A stretch of DNA of 64,000 nt, taken from assembly GCA_933228895.1 (NCBI GenBank), contig OW121854.1:91378609-91442608 (forward strand). The letters run 5' to 3'. Source of the DNA: Platycnemis pennipes. Its lineage: Eukaryota; Arthropoda; Insecta; Odonata; Platycnemididae. The notes under the pieces were generated by a model. That model made no database searches. It was not told where the DNA came from and saw only the letters and a program-made list of their open reading frames with translations. Numbering within the stretch: the first letter of the stretch is position 1; the number at the start of each line of letters is the position of its first letter. Shown here piece after piece: positions 45,897 through 55,739 of this stretch. Both the position numbers and the translations under genes were made by a program.

Positions 45897-47562
45897 CAGG
45901 GCTTCCACTCACTTTTTGATACAGAAAAGTGAGAAAGTGAGTGATTTTTGCCAAAAAAGTGAGGGGAAAATGTGGAAAAAGTGAGGAAAAAGTGAGAAAA
46001 TAATGAGAAAATTGGTGATTTTTACCCCATGTTATACTTCTGGCAATTACTATACCCCTACATTATTCAATATTTTAAACAGAAACTCTTATTTAAAGCA
46101 GTAGGGATAAAGATTACAAAACAAAGAATTGGATAGTGAAAACATGTATTTCAGACTCAAGAAAGATTGAAGAATGAAAAAAAATAAACTCGGCTAGAGA
46201 TGAACTACAAAATAGATGAGAATGAGGCACATATTGTACCATACATTAGGAGATAAAATAAACAATAATAATTTAAATAAAGAATAATACTTTTAGTCTA
46301 GGCAGGGTCCACCTGCTCCTTGAGATCATCAATATCTTCATCCCGCCCCTTTTTGTGATTCTTAAAAAGCTGCTCTAGTAGAGACGATGTCCTCTTCTCT
46401 ACTTTCTTTTGTAAAGGCTCCTTTTTCTTAAGTAAGTCATCCACCCGTGACAGCAGTGTTTGGGCACCCTCCAACATACCTTGGGCGATCTTGACTTTTG
46501 TCATATCTTTGCTGGCAATAGCCTCCTCCAGTTTCCTTTTTGCCTTGTTGACTAGTTGATCAGAGGCCTTGCGCTCCTCAATCTCCTTCTTACTTGTCGC
46601 ATGCAGGTCACCCTGTAGCTTGCCCAACACCTGTCGTTCCTTTAACTGGGCAGCCTCTTGCCTCTCCAGGCGAGCTCTTATCTCTTCAGCTCGTCTTCCT
46701 TTAGTTTCTGTTGAACCTCCAGGTACTCTTCATACTTTCCGCGTGCTGCTGCTGCGAGCTTGAGCAGTAGCTACTCAACCACAACGCTGCAACAGGTCTA
46801 ACGCACGTGCCGGAGCACCAGCCCAGAGACTGCAGAGGCTGTCAGCAAGCCACATGCTGCATCAGTCGAGGCACGGGGCCTGCCCCGACATCAGCACATT
46901 ATACAACAATGCTAAATGCAATTGCCGAGTCTCGCTTTTTTGTGTAGACAAGTAGCGAGGAGGTAACATTAAACAATTGAGACAGTCTAATAGCAGACGA
47001 TCTAGTTGTGCAGCGCCAGAGTGGTGGCAGTGGTCGTGGGCAGAAACTCTTTTCCATATATGATAAAAACCTCCCCTACTTCCCCCATCCCAGTTCCCCT
47101 CCACCTACATTCCCCATCCCCTCGGTTCATACTGTGGCACGGGTTGCGTTTGCGCAGGGGTTGCAAAGGAAAAAAGCAAAAGTAAACAAATGCCCGCAGC
47201 GGCCAGCCGGCACGCAACAACACAAACATGCTTCAATACGCCTACCAGTGGTCCGTAGCATCTCCTTGCTTGCCTGCCTGACCGCCGCTAGCCCGCGAAA
47301 CCAGCACCCTTCCAATGCAACGGCCGCAGAGTGGCCACTACGCTAACGCAATTGCAGTGAACTATGTCCACCACTCGTGGCGCAAGCGCAAAGGCAAGTG
47401 ATTTCCGCAGAAAGGATGGATTTTCTTGTGGGATAGGCTCGCATTTGCCAGAAAAGTGAGCATTTTACAAAATAGTGAGCATTATTTCAAAATAGTGAGA
47501 AAAGTCACCCGGTTTTTGAATAAGTGAGTAAAAGTGAGAAAAGTGAGTCAGTGGAAGCCCTG
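45897..47562. mobile_element. hAT element, 1.67 kb, carrying a coiled-coil frame
   Basis: Perfect 13-bp terminal inverted repeats CAGGGCTTCCACT are flanked by a perfect 8-bp duplication GTGTTATG (45889-45896 and 47563-47570). Subterminal regions contain many copies of AGTGAG in both ends, which may be transposase binding sites. The interior has no transposase motif. It holds a minus-strand coiled-coil reading frame (46298-46765) and a GC-rich stretch (46750-47440) unlike neighbouring DNA. It is non-autonomous and may have captured host sequence. Confidence 0.9.
46298..46765 (-). pseudogene. Coiled-coil protein fragment inside hAT, one frameshift
   Basis: The main frame (46298-46716 if read through its start) contains EEIRARLERQEAAQLKERQ, then KKEIEERKASDQLVNKAKRK, LEEAIASKDMTKVKIAQGM, then DDLLKKKEPLQKKVEKRTSS and ends KEQVDPA. 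Another frame upstream (46765-46695) reads AAAARGKYEEYLEVQQKLKE then DELKR. A single-base slip near 46695 would join them. The charge pattern and leucine spacing indicate a long alpha-helical coiled coil. I do not recognise the protein. Its location inside a transposon with no transposase makes it either cargo or a second transposon protein. Confidence 0.55.
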
Positions 47563-47834
47563 GTGTTATGTCATTAGCGAATCGCAGCATGCTATTTTTT
47601 TCGCCGTGGATATTCACCCCAGAATAATTCTCTTTCATTTCATCGATGACTCGCGATGTAAACATTGAAAATTACAGGAGACAGTGCACAGCCTTGTCTC
47701 ACTCCTTTTCTTATTCTTGCTTATCAGATTGTAAGCACCATCTGTACCAGATTGTATATAAATTAATAAACGGGGGAAGGGAGTCAATAAGTTTGCGAGT
47801 CCATGGTCCAAAATGTAACCTTCGATAATAGTTA

Positions 47835-48345
47835 TTTCAGGGAGGCAAACGACAGCTAAGATCATTTGCCCCATTTACGATAGATGTGTAATTGAATATG
47901 GGCACGAATTTTTCAAGAAACGGAGGAAGGTTGGAGTGAAACCCGGCGTTGGAATCACTCTCAACGAAAGGCGCAAAGGGTAACGTCCCACGGTATAACG
48001 TTCCATCTATATGATGAAGTCGATATCTAGATACTATAACATCTACGTAACGTAGTTCTTATATCTAGCATGCCTCCATGAAGTAGTAACATTGTAGCTC
48101 TTAATTGTAAGTAGGTAGTACATGTTTGGTGATCTTCACACCCTGCCATACACCCTCGCGGTTGTCTTCTGGGTACTACGTAGATGTAGAAGTACTGAAA
48201 CAGAAGTGCTCTCTTCACCTACTGCGTATTGACCGTTATAGCGACGAAAACAATCCCTGACACTGCCGGGATTCCGGACACTCGGGATGCGAAGCCATTA
48301 CTCTAGCCAATGGCTAGTAGCCATCATACTAACCCAATCCCCCGG
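47835..48345 (-). repeat. SINE S1 interrupted by LINE B 3' end
   Basis: The S1 tail is at 47835-47985 (AGGGAGGCAAACGACAGCTA, AACCCGGCG) and the tRNA-like head at 48205-48345. LINE B 3' sequence (48010-48200: GGTGATCTTCACACCCTGCC, CCTCGCGGTTG, then GTAGATGTAGAAGTA) lies between them on the plus strand, so the LINE inserted into the SINE. Confidence 0.65.
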
Positions 48346-48349
48346 CACA

Positions 48350-48780
48350 CATCGCTGACGTTGATGATTTGCACGAGAGAAAAATAAGAGCGTCGAAAAA
48401 AAACGCTCCTAGCGAATGCGCCGAGTCCCGCGAACTTCTAGAAGAGGAATTCGGGTCAATGAACCCGTCCAAGGTTCCTCCCGGTCGCGAAGTGCATCGG
48501 CGAACCGGCAGAAGAGGAGGTCTTGTGGACCAGGGTCGCAACACTCAAGGCAGAGGCGATGATTGTTGGCCCGTGACGAGGGAGCTAGTTTCGCGAACGA
48601 CCACGCTCCCGAGGGCTTGCGAATTCGCACGTGAGCTGCCTGGGAAGTTCCCGAGTCACGTTCACCGAGAGGGAGACGCAGGGTAGGTCGGGCGAAATGA
48701 CACCCTTGAAGAATCGGGTCACCAGATTCGGATCGTGAGAACGAGTCGCATTTCACTCACAAGGTTAAACGAGGGTAGAT
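48350..48780. other. GC-rich island without recognised content
   Basis: Frames of 105 codons (plus, 48369-48686) and 115 codons (minus, 48409-48756) overlap, which is expected in GC-rich DNA. GCAGGGTAGGTCGGG near 48679 is a plausible plus-strand donor. Neither frame contains a known motif, and no repeat similarity was noticed. Confidence 0.35.
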
Positions 48781-48789
48781 TCTATAAAT

Positions 48790-49260
48790 CCACGATCGAA
48801 CGCAATAGACCGAAATAAATTCACTATTGTCACGTTTCCAAAGAATTTGACGAAAGGTCATTGTTGTCCAAAAAGGAGAAGAGGGGAAAAATAGGGTAAC
48901 AACGCTTACTTTTTCACTTAGAACCACACCTGACATTTATTCCTTCGACCGGATGGCGTTCGTTCGTGAAGTCTTAGAATTTTCCCCGGTCTTCCGCAAA
49001 TCGTAGAAAAAATTAGGAATGACAGCTTCACTCACAACAATGAACCTGCCATCGGTAATCTTCACTTATGCAGGATACCCATGTCATCAAACACGATAAC
49101 AGTTCACTTACAATTATAACGTTCGTTTTATATTCAAGATTTTTACAAAATTACATGCATAACTCGAAAGCATTCTCGTTTATGGCAGGGTGAAATAAGG
49201 CCGCAGGGAAGGGAAACGGGAATCTTATGAAATCTGGTTTTATACGAGAACGATGAAAAT
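48790..49260. other. Unassigned sequence
   Basis: Nothing recognised. Confidence 0.35.
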
Positions 49261-49264
49261 TAAG

Positions 49265-49539
49265 TAAAGAATAAAGACTTTCTCTGAAGAGGAAGATGAA
49301 GACGTTTGATGAAAATTCTAAAACTCAGATGGGTAAACCACGTCGGGCAAATAGGCGCGATTCTCTCATGAATGACAGTCGCCGAAAGAAATTTGAAGGG
49401 GAAGATGTTTGGGAACACTACAGATGAGATACATGGAGCAATCGGTAAAATATGTGAAAGAGAAGAAGTATATTTATACCCTATCTAATGAAAGAATCAA
49501 TTAGAGAGTGTCCAAACAGACCTTAGGACTAGTGACCAG
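49265..49539 (+). pseudogene. RTE-like LINE (family A), decayed 3' end
   Basis: Broken frames follow the family order: MKILKLRWVNHV, then LRYMEQSVKYVKEKKY, then SNERIN. The 3' end continues on the other side of the hAT insertion (GTGACCAGTGGCC). Confidence 0.6.
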
Positions 49540-51326
49540 TAGGGTTGACAAGCTTTTACTCAGTAATCGATTACCCATTATCGGATGCAATCGGAATTTC
49601 ATTAATGGATTAGAGCAATTACTCGAAGGTCAAGTAATCGATTAACGTACTATGCTTATTAACGTGTCAGTGCTAGGTAACTCGCACAGACACGTTAGTA
49701 ACGAGTGAGTGAGTGTCACAATCGTCACATTTAAATTTTAGCCGGTTGGTTAACAGGGTTATTTTCATGGTAACTTTTCATCCTCAATGTGGTCCATTGT
49801 AATTGTACCTCACATGTATGTAAGTCAACTAAGTATACGTACTAAGTATATCTCCTCACCTTCACATTCTGGAATACATTTCTTTCTTTGAGTTACTGCC
49901 ACGGGACCTAGACGTCAGCAAATGGGGTCGTTTACCATATTTTTTATTGCCGAATATGGTAGAGTTTGTAAAATAAAAAGACCCGTATTTTTCCGTTTTT
50001 TGATCCGTCAATTAGTTCTCGAGTTATAAGCGGCGAAAAACTGATGTTTTTAACCCTTTCGGAAAAGTGGGTGTGGTGCAACCTCTGACGTATATCAACT
50101 TCGTCCAATCACAACTGAGCTCGCGAATCTACTTTGCCTTATCGCAATGGGGGGGACACAGCTGACTCGGCCAATGGGAATGATTGCGACAGCATCTGTG
50201 CGAACAAACCTTCCGAGAATCCCCCTCCACTCCCTTCCTCTCCCCTGAAATCAGTCAAGGACGGGAGGAAAATGACGTCAATGTTATCACAGCAGCATTT
50301 TCGGTGGGCGTCACCTTTTGCTTATTTTAATTTTTGATTTATGAGTGAATGGTTGTAGTTAGAGGATTAATTTTTTCACTAAAATTCTTTTTTCGTTTCC
50401 ATCTAACAATTTCGGTAATTAAATTGCGATTTCGGTTCCGAGTAAACGCCCCCATTCTAACGCTTGGATCTCAGTAATCATCTTTCCTCATCAACAATAA
50501 AGAAGGAATAGTGAAAATGGTAATCTAAAGAGATAAAGATTCCCAGGGTCCACAGTCCTTCATCACTGGAGCCCAATGGAGGTATCGCTTTACAGACAAT
50601 GACTTGCGTAAATATTTTCGAAACAGATTTTTTCCAAGAGTTTTAAAAAATTAGCATTCAGCCTTTTCCATCCTTGTGAATAATAGGAAAAACCCTATCC
50701 CGGAATGTCTCAATCGGGCGGGCGTCATTCAGTGACCTTGATTGATTTAGTGGTTAGCCACTACTAGTGAGCACGAGGACACAATAGGCAGCATAGCAAA
50801 GGGATAGGTAGGATATATATTTTAGAGTAGTCTGTAGTGCATGATGCATGTATAAATACCTTAAATACTATAGATACCAACAATCTAGTTGCATGAGACC
50901 CTATAGTTGCTTGTTTGCATGTCAATAGTGCATGCTTGATGATCTTCTCCCCTGCCACACACCCTCGCATTGGCTTGCAGGGTATCGCGTGGATGTAGAT
51001 GTACTAGTGTTTAAATTATGAGCGTAAAAAACTACGCTAGTAGCAAGCTAGTGACTTGAACAACACATACAATATAGTTAAATAGTGCATTACATAAAAG
51101 TAACTAAAATAACAATTAAATAGTATTCGATTATTATTTAAATGTAAATCTTCATGAACAGGAACTCAATCTCTTTTGAAATTATTTTCCTTATTCCTTA
51201 AAGATGGCAGCCCACGAGAAATAGATCACAATGGTAACAATCGGTACCAACTAATCGACTGCAGATTATAATCGGACCTTCTATAATCGATTAACTGATT
51301 GATGCGTTCAATTACTTGCATCCCTA
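49540..51326. mobile_element. hAT-like element, TAGGG ends, 8-bp duplication
   Basis: The ends TAGGGTTGACAAGCTTTTAC and TAGGGATGCAAGTAATTG (right end, opposite strand) are inverted and each followed by ATCGATTA-type blocks. The perfect octamer GTGACCAG flanks it (49532-49539 and 51327-51334). The interior at 49920-50210 matches 12200-12500. A LINE B 3' end (50769-51004) has inserted later. No transposase is recognised; hAT assignment rests on the duplication size. Confidence 0.75.
50769..51004 (+). repeat. LINE B, 3' end
   Basis: Begins ACACAATAGGCAGCATAGCA and ends TGGATGTAGATGTA, containing GGGATAGGTAGG, CTAGTTGCATGAGACCC and CACCCTCGCATTGGC. Its 5' boundary is almost the same as that of 52625-52862. 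Confidence 0.85.
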
Positions 51327-51329
51327 GTG

Positions 51330-51415
51330 ACCAGTGGCCATACATTTACATGGTACCCTGCAAGCCACCAGAAAGATGTGTGGCAGTGGGTAAATCTTCA
51401 CCATACACGCACTAC
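51330..51415 (-). repeat. LINE B 3' terminus, inverted
   Basis: GGTACCCTGCAAGCCACCAG then GTGTGGCAGTGGGTAAATC is the reverse complement of the LINE B tail. Confidence 0.65.
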
Positions 51416-51599
51416 TTATCACGCTCAAAGAGGATTAGACTCTACATTTTGGTGGGACAATAATAATTTAAAAAAACAATTAATTGATGGTGGCCAAACA
51501 GTCATTTTCAAATAATTGAAAGGATAATTTTTAAATAATTAATTAGGGGAGTAAACCAATAACTAACGTAAATAACGCCTTTAAGGAAAGTGAGCAGCA

Positions 51600-51745
51600 C
51601 AGTTTCGGTAGGAATCTTTTTAGAGTGGAGAGTGGGGCGTCGGTACTAGCAAACCATTGACGAAAGGCACCTAGGAGCCCGCAGTAAAACGTCACATTTG
51701 ACGGTAGGAATAGTGCACTTTTACAGCTTCCTGCGTTGCAATCAA
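51600..51745 (-). repeat. SINE S1 fragment
   Basis: Matches the S1 3' half in the minus direction (GGTAGGAATCTTTTTAGAGT, TTGACGAAAGGCACCTAGGA) followed by a degraded core (GTCACATTTGACGGTAGGAA). Confidence 0.6.
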
Positions 51746-51749
51746 ATGT

Positions 51750-52120
51750 ATAGTTTTCTAGCGGTTAGGGTAAGTTTTTATTAAATATCCCAACTCTACT
51801 TTACATTTAACTCATCTATTTTCTCCGTTACTACTCTATTTCTCCCTTCAATCGGCACTTATCTTACCCCTCTTCATACAACTTCTCCTCTTTCTCTCAC
51901 GTCCTCGCTTACCTGGCATTATACCCTTGATAAGGACCTTCAATATTGCATTGTTCTTTTGAGTACTACTCTGCACTCTCCTAATTTCTGACAGAATTCT
52001 TCTCTCCTCCTAAACCACGTTCAGCATCACGCCATTCGTCCACCTTCCCATCCATCTAAACTTTCTCCATTCTCTTCCACGCCCACAGTATCAGCAGGAA
52101 TTGGAATGCAAATAAAAATT
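51750..52120. other. Pyrimidine-rich unassigned sequence
   Basis: Rich in C and T on the plus strand, with no recognised element. It may be decayed RTE 3' sequence in the minus orientation, but I cannot align it convincingly. Confidence 0.3.
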
Positions 52121-52124
52121 CTAT

Positions 52125-52200
52125 GACGCGACCGGGATTCAAACTCGGAACCTTTGAGTGGTAGGTCAGACCTCGAGCCAACATACCAATCCGATCTCCG
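52125..52200 (-). repeat. tRNA-like SINE head
   Basis: The minus strand reads GGCTCGAGGTCTGACCTACC and a B box GAGTTTGAATCCCGGTCGCG. Confidence 0.55.
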
Positions 52201-52271
52201 GTGGTGAATCTCCTTGATACTCAGTTGAAGATATTTGAAAGAACCCCTTTGACGCAATGCCAGGCTCCTAG

Positions 52272-52293
52272 CCTCTCTCTCTCTCTCTCTCTC
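52272..52293. repeat. (CT)n microsatellite
   Basis: An uninterrupted CT dinucleotide run. It produces the REREREAR peptide seen on the minus strand, which is not a gene. Confidence 0.95.
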
Positions 52294-52624
52294 GTAAGAG
52301 GTGGAAGCTAAATCACAAATAGCGTTGCGAGTTTGCAACAGGGGTCTGACCCAGATTTTACTACGCCGCGTTGCATGCCGGGCTCACTTCCCCCGCTGAA
52401 CCTGAAATCGTCGAAAACAAAACACTCAACACGCGCGTACATCAATAACATGCATCCATGTTCATGAACTATTCATGTTCATGAACATGCCCGTGACGAC
52501 AACATCCGCACTTACGGAACAAAGATAAAAGTACTGCGGGAAATGTTAGTCATGCGAATAATCTACGAAACTGAATCTTTTAATCAAAAATGAATCCGAT
52601 TTGTTTACCGATTACGTTATAAAT

Positions 52625-52862
52625 TACGAACACAATAGGCAGCATAGCAAAGGGATAGGTACGGCAAATATTTTAGAGTAGTCTGTAGTGCATGATGACT
52701 GTACTAACAACCAATCCCTTAATTACTATGTAGATACTAACAACCTAGTTGCAAGATCCCCTAGTAGCTTGTTTGCATTTCAATAGTACATGCTTGGTTA
52801 TCTTCACCCCCTGCCATGCACCCTCGCGGTGGCTTGCAGGGTATCGCGTAAATGTAGATGTA
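52625..52862 (+). repeat. LINE B, 3' end
   Basis: Begins ACACAATAGGCAGCATAGC and ends AAATGTAGATGTA. It contains two short internal differences from the consensus (GATGACTGTACTAACAACC). Confidence 0.85.
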
Positions 52863-52869
52863 AAAACTT

Positions 52870-53660
52870 AGAGAATATACGGTTGATTGAAGAGTATTAT
52901 GTAGACGCAAAATCCACAGCAGTATAGATATGACGTAACATCTTCCGCCAATTTCCTTACGAGACAGAAATAGTTCGCCTTTCAGCGATTTTCCCACAAG
53001 GTGAACAGCTGCTTGGTTCCTAAGACGTACCAGGCGAGAGAGAAAGAGAAGATATTTGGGGACCACCAGCCTGAAATCGAAGTCACCAAGTATGTACGAC
53101 AAGGGTCACCCAATGATGAGATAACGCCTAGGCCCGACTGGTAAAAGAAGAGGGCACTTAAGTTGCCGTCCTTCAGACCTGAACTGCCGCAAAAATTATG
53201 AATATTCATCGTTCTAAAATCACTCTTCTCACAACAACTTTTCGTATGTTTCTAAAAGGTCCCTAAGAACGCCACTTGTACAATTTACTTACTACGTACG
53301 CTGTTGGCTCAAAGTGATGATTAAGTATTTTCAACTAAAAGATATCTAAAAACAGCTCCGAAACTTAAGATCTTAGGAATAAAGGTTTAATTATTGTAAT
53401 TTTAATTAATATGTCACCTCAACGCTGCTCAGAGGCAAGTTTTAATCCTATTGAAACAGCGTTATATGTGTTATCTTCGTATAAAGCATAGTTCTTCGTC
53501 GTTTTCTACTGCTTTTTTTTGAAAATAGATATAACTAGAAGTATAGGCTGCGAGAATGTAATTGATGAAACCATTACTACACATCCTTGTTACAAGAGCA
53601 TCAATATCCAACATAGTTTCACAACGGAATTGCGGAATAATCATCCCGCAAGTAACATAG
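52870..53660. other. Unassigned sequence
   Basis: Nothing recognised apart from the PLE-like repeat that follows. Confidence 0.35.
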
Positions 53661-53663
53661 AGT

Positions 53664-53810
53664 GACGCTGATCACCTGATGATGCTGTAATGCAGTGAAA
53701 CCCGGGTGGTAGTAAAGCTTACTATTTTAGTGGATTTGGCTCGTGTTTTCTTTCTACGTTATCGTGTTTCGCTTCCACTCCATATCGCCATAATCTTCCG
53801 AATTATCCCG
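53664..53810 (+). mobile_element. Solitary PLE-like repeat with hammerhead core
   Basis: CUGAUGA (53676-53682), stem II CTG-loop-CAG, GAAA (53697-53700), CCCGGG and then UG. A cleavage-site G instead of A, C or U would block cleavage. It is followed by GTGGATTTGGCTCGTG and CGCTTCCACTCCATATCGCC, matching 10398-10535. Flanking GAATAATCATCCCGCA and GAATTATCCCGCA suggest a decayed target duplication. There is no inverted partner arm. Confidence 0.65.
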
Positions 53811-53859
53811 CATATAAACCGGCGTGCGTCACCTCAAAACCAATATACTTCGTCTTCCG

Positions 53860-53925
53860 CGGCAGCCATGCAAGTAGCATCGCCCACAGATCATCGGTTC
53901 GAATTTCCGCCGTGAGCATGGATAT
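53860..53925 (+). repeat. Possible tRNA-like SINE head
   Basis: AGCCATGCAAGTAGCATCGC precedes a B-box-like GGTTCGAATTTCC at about 53894-53906. The A box is not convincing. Confidence 0.35.
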
Positions 53926-54184
53926 CGTGGCTGTCTCACATTTTAAGTTAGGTTTAATGGCGCGACAAACTCTAGTTATGCATACATGATTAAGTGGAAG
54001 GAACTGTAGTTGTGTCGGATCCACCTAACCTTTGTTCTTTCAGTACACACGCGGTACATGAGGACACCAGATATTTTAAGCCTCAGGTTTTTCCAAATAA
54101 GACATTTAATATTTAAATACTTAGAAATGTTAATGATTTACTAAAATTAAAACGTTTCAAAAGGTTATTTCGAATTTCATTTAT

Positions 54185-54290
54185 TAGAGCTTCTAAGGGT
54201 CCCGGGTGCAAATCTGGGCGAAGCCTTAGGACGCCCCCGAACAAAAAATCCTCGGAGTACGAGGGGGCCCAGGGAAAGGTACTGGCCCCC
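54185..54290 (+). repeat. SINE S2 fragment
   Basis: GGGTCCCGGGTGCAAATCTG, then GACGCCCCCGA and AATCCTCG match the middle of the S2 copy at 1029-1090. The copy stops at LINE B sequence. Confidence 0.6.
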
Positions 54291-55630
54291 TACATCTACG
54301 TCTACGTAATACCCTACGTGCATAGTTGGGAAAGTTACCAAAAAAAATTAACTGATTAACGTTAAAGTTAATCTCTGTAAAAAGTAACTAATTAACGTTA
54401 AAACTTACTTTACGAAAAAGTAACTGATTAAAGTTAAAGTTAAAAAAGTAACTTTTACGTTAAAAGTTACTTTTTCAGTTACTTTGGCAAATTGGATGCT
54501 GTGGTGATAGAGGCCTTAATGGTTTTTTTGTTTTGACAAACAAATCAAACACTGAAAACTGTCATTGCTGTTTCTTCCATCCGTATCCAATTTGTTTAGA
54601 ATATTCGAAGTGGGGATTTTCGTTGTAATTCTATTTAGTGTCCAGAGTGTTGTTAGTTAGGTTTCCTGGTTTCGCTGAAAGGATTCGGCGATTTTTCTGA
54701 GGTGGAGCTCCAATTCCGGGATTTTAAGTTGTTGTCAATGTAAGAATATCTCACCTACCGTGGTGCGCCTGTAATTTGCCGCAAAAGATTGTTCTGAGCG
54801 GTAGAAACTACATACTTTAAGGTTAGTTTTTGATATCAATCCCCACATTTCGATGTGAAGTGTCCCTTCACTATTGTAAAATTTTAGTGGAAACGGCTTT
54901 GTTAAATAGAGTTACAGTAGATGCTTGGGGTGTGCATGCGCATCCTCTTTCGCGATTCACTGGAGGCTGATGTATTGACGACGCGATGTCGCCGAGTAAG
55001 GCATACCTAGATTGGCGCATTGTAACAGATACGTTAGTTTCAATGAACCCCTCCTTCTCGTTATCCGTCATAGGTTTTTAGGTGACCCTTATTTCTCGGC
55101 TTCAACCATGTAGTATTGACGACATGATGTCGCCGAGTGAGGCATACGAGACCTCCAGGATATTGTCTTCGCGTGGTTTCGTAATCTCTTGCCTGAGGGT
55201 GCGTTTCTAAGCTTACATAGAGTTACAGTATAGGCGGTCAGTCCCCTCAACCCAGCTTTTGTTTGGATGTATTCGTCACGGCCTATTCATTGAAACTACC
55301 TTGCATCCAGCGTATTATAATCTTTGTTCTTAGATATCGTTTTACTTTCCCATTTGTCTGTTGCCAACAGCGGCCAAATTCGAACAGGTCGACATTTGCC
55401 AAAAATTAACGAAAAAAATTACTGAAGTTAATTTTATAACAGTTAATGTAGTTATAACGATTAAAAGTTAACTCTTCTAAAAAGTAACGATTAAATAAAA
55501 TAGTTAACTACATTTTTAACGATTAATTTTAATCGTTAACTTTTGTTAATCGTTAATACCAAATATACCTGCGTGCCACCACTAGGGTGTGTGGCAGAGG
55601 GTGAAGATCAACAAACATGCACTATTGACT
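54283..55630 (-). repeat. LINE B 3' end split by a hAT element
   Basis: Inverted LINE B tail lies at 54283-54321 (TACATCTACGTCTACGTAAT then ACCCTACGTGC) and resumes at 55569-55630 (CTGCGTGCCACC then AGGGTGTGTGGCAGAGGGTG). Removal of 54322-55568 and one octamer restores a continuous tail. Confidence 0.75.
54322..55568. mobile_element. hAT-like element, 1.25 kb, with GTTAAC-rich ends
   Basis: Flanking octamers CTACGTGC (54314-54321) and CTGCGTGC (55569-55576) differ at one position. The left end ATAGTTGGGAAAGTTACC and the right end (opposite strand GTATATTTGGTATTAAC) are roughly inverted, and both ends are packed with GTTAA, AAGTAAC and GATTAACG repeats in inverted orientation. The interior has no transposase. 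A 40-bp block (TATTGACGACGCGATGTCGC) occurs twice, at 54970 and 55115. Confidence 0.75.
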
Positions 55631-55654
55631 TTGTATACCCTGAATGTGTGATAT

Positions 55655-55735
55655 TCACACACCTGTGGCTTAGTAAGGAGTGAGCTCTACCCTCACCTAT
55701 CCAAACCAATCTTCGGGTTGAATCACTGAGTGAGT
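55655..55735 (+). repeat. SINE S2 3' tail
   Basis: TACCCTCACCTATCCAAACC then TTCGGGTTGAATCACTGAGT matches the S2 tail at 1195-1239 and 35015-35072. Confidence 0.65.
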
Positions 55736-55739
55736 GAGA

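Larger units (their letters stand above)
45145..47770 (-). pseudogene. RTE-like LINE (family A) split by a hAT element
   Basis: LINE sequence on the minus strand occupies about 47770-47563 and 45896-45145. Upstream of the insert it reads VIDEMKENYSGVNIHGEKN, then SMLRFANDIT (catalytic box, FADD mutated to FAND). Downstream it continues LIAGTVGSELD, then VSNDEVLRRVGEKRSLLKTL, TRWPDEDNR, and the C-terminus, ending with the conserved 3' end at about 45150. The element is interrupted within one residue of the catalytic box and has stops elsewhere. Confidence 0.9.

Noticed and set aside
54871..55071. 66-codon frame in the 54322-55568 hAT as a transposase
   Set aside because: No hAT motif, too short, and it contains one of the two internal 40-bp repeats.
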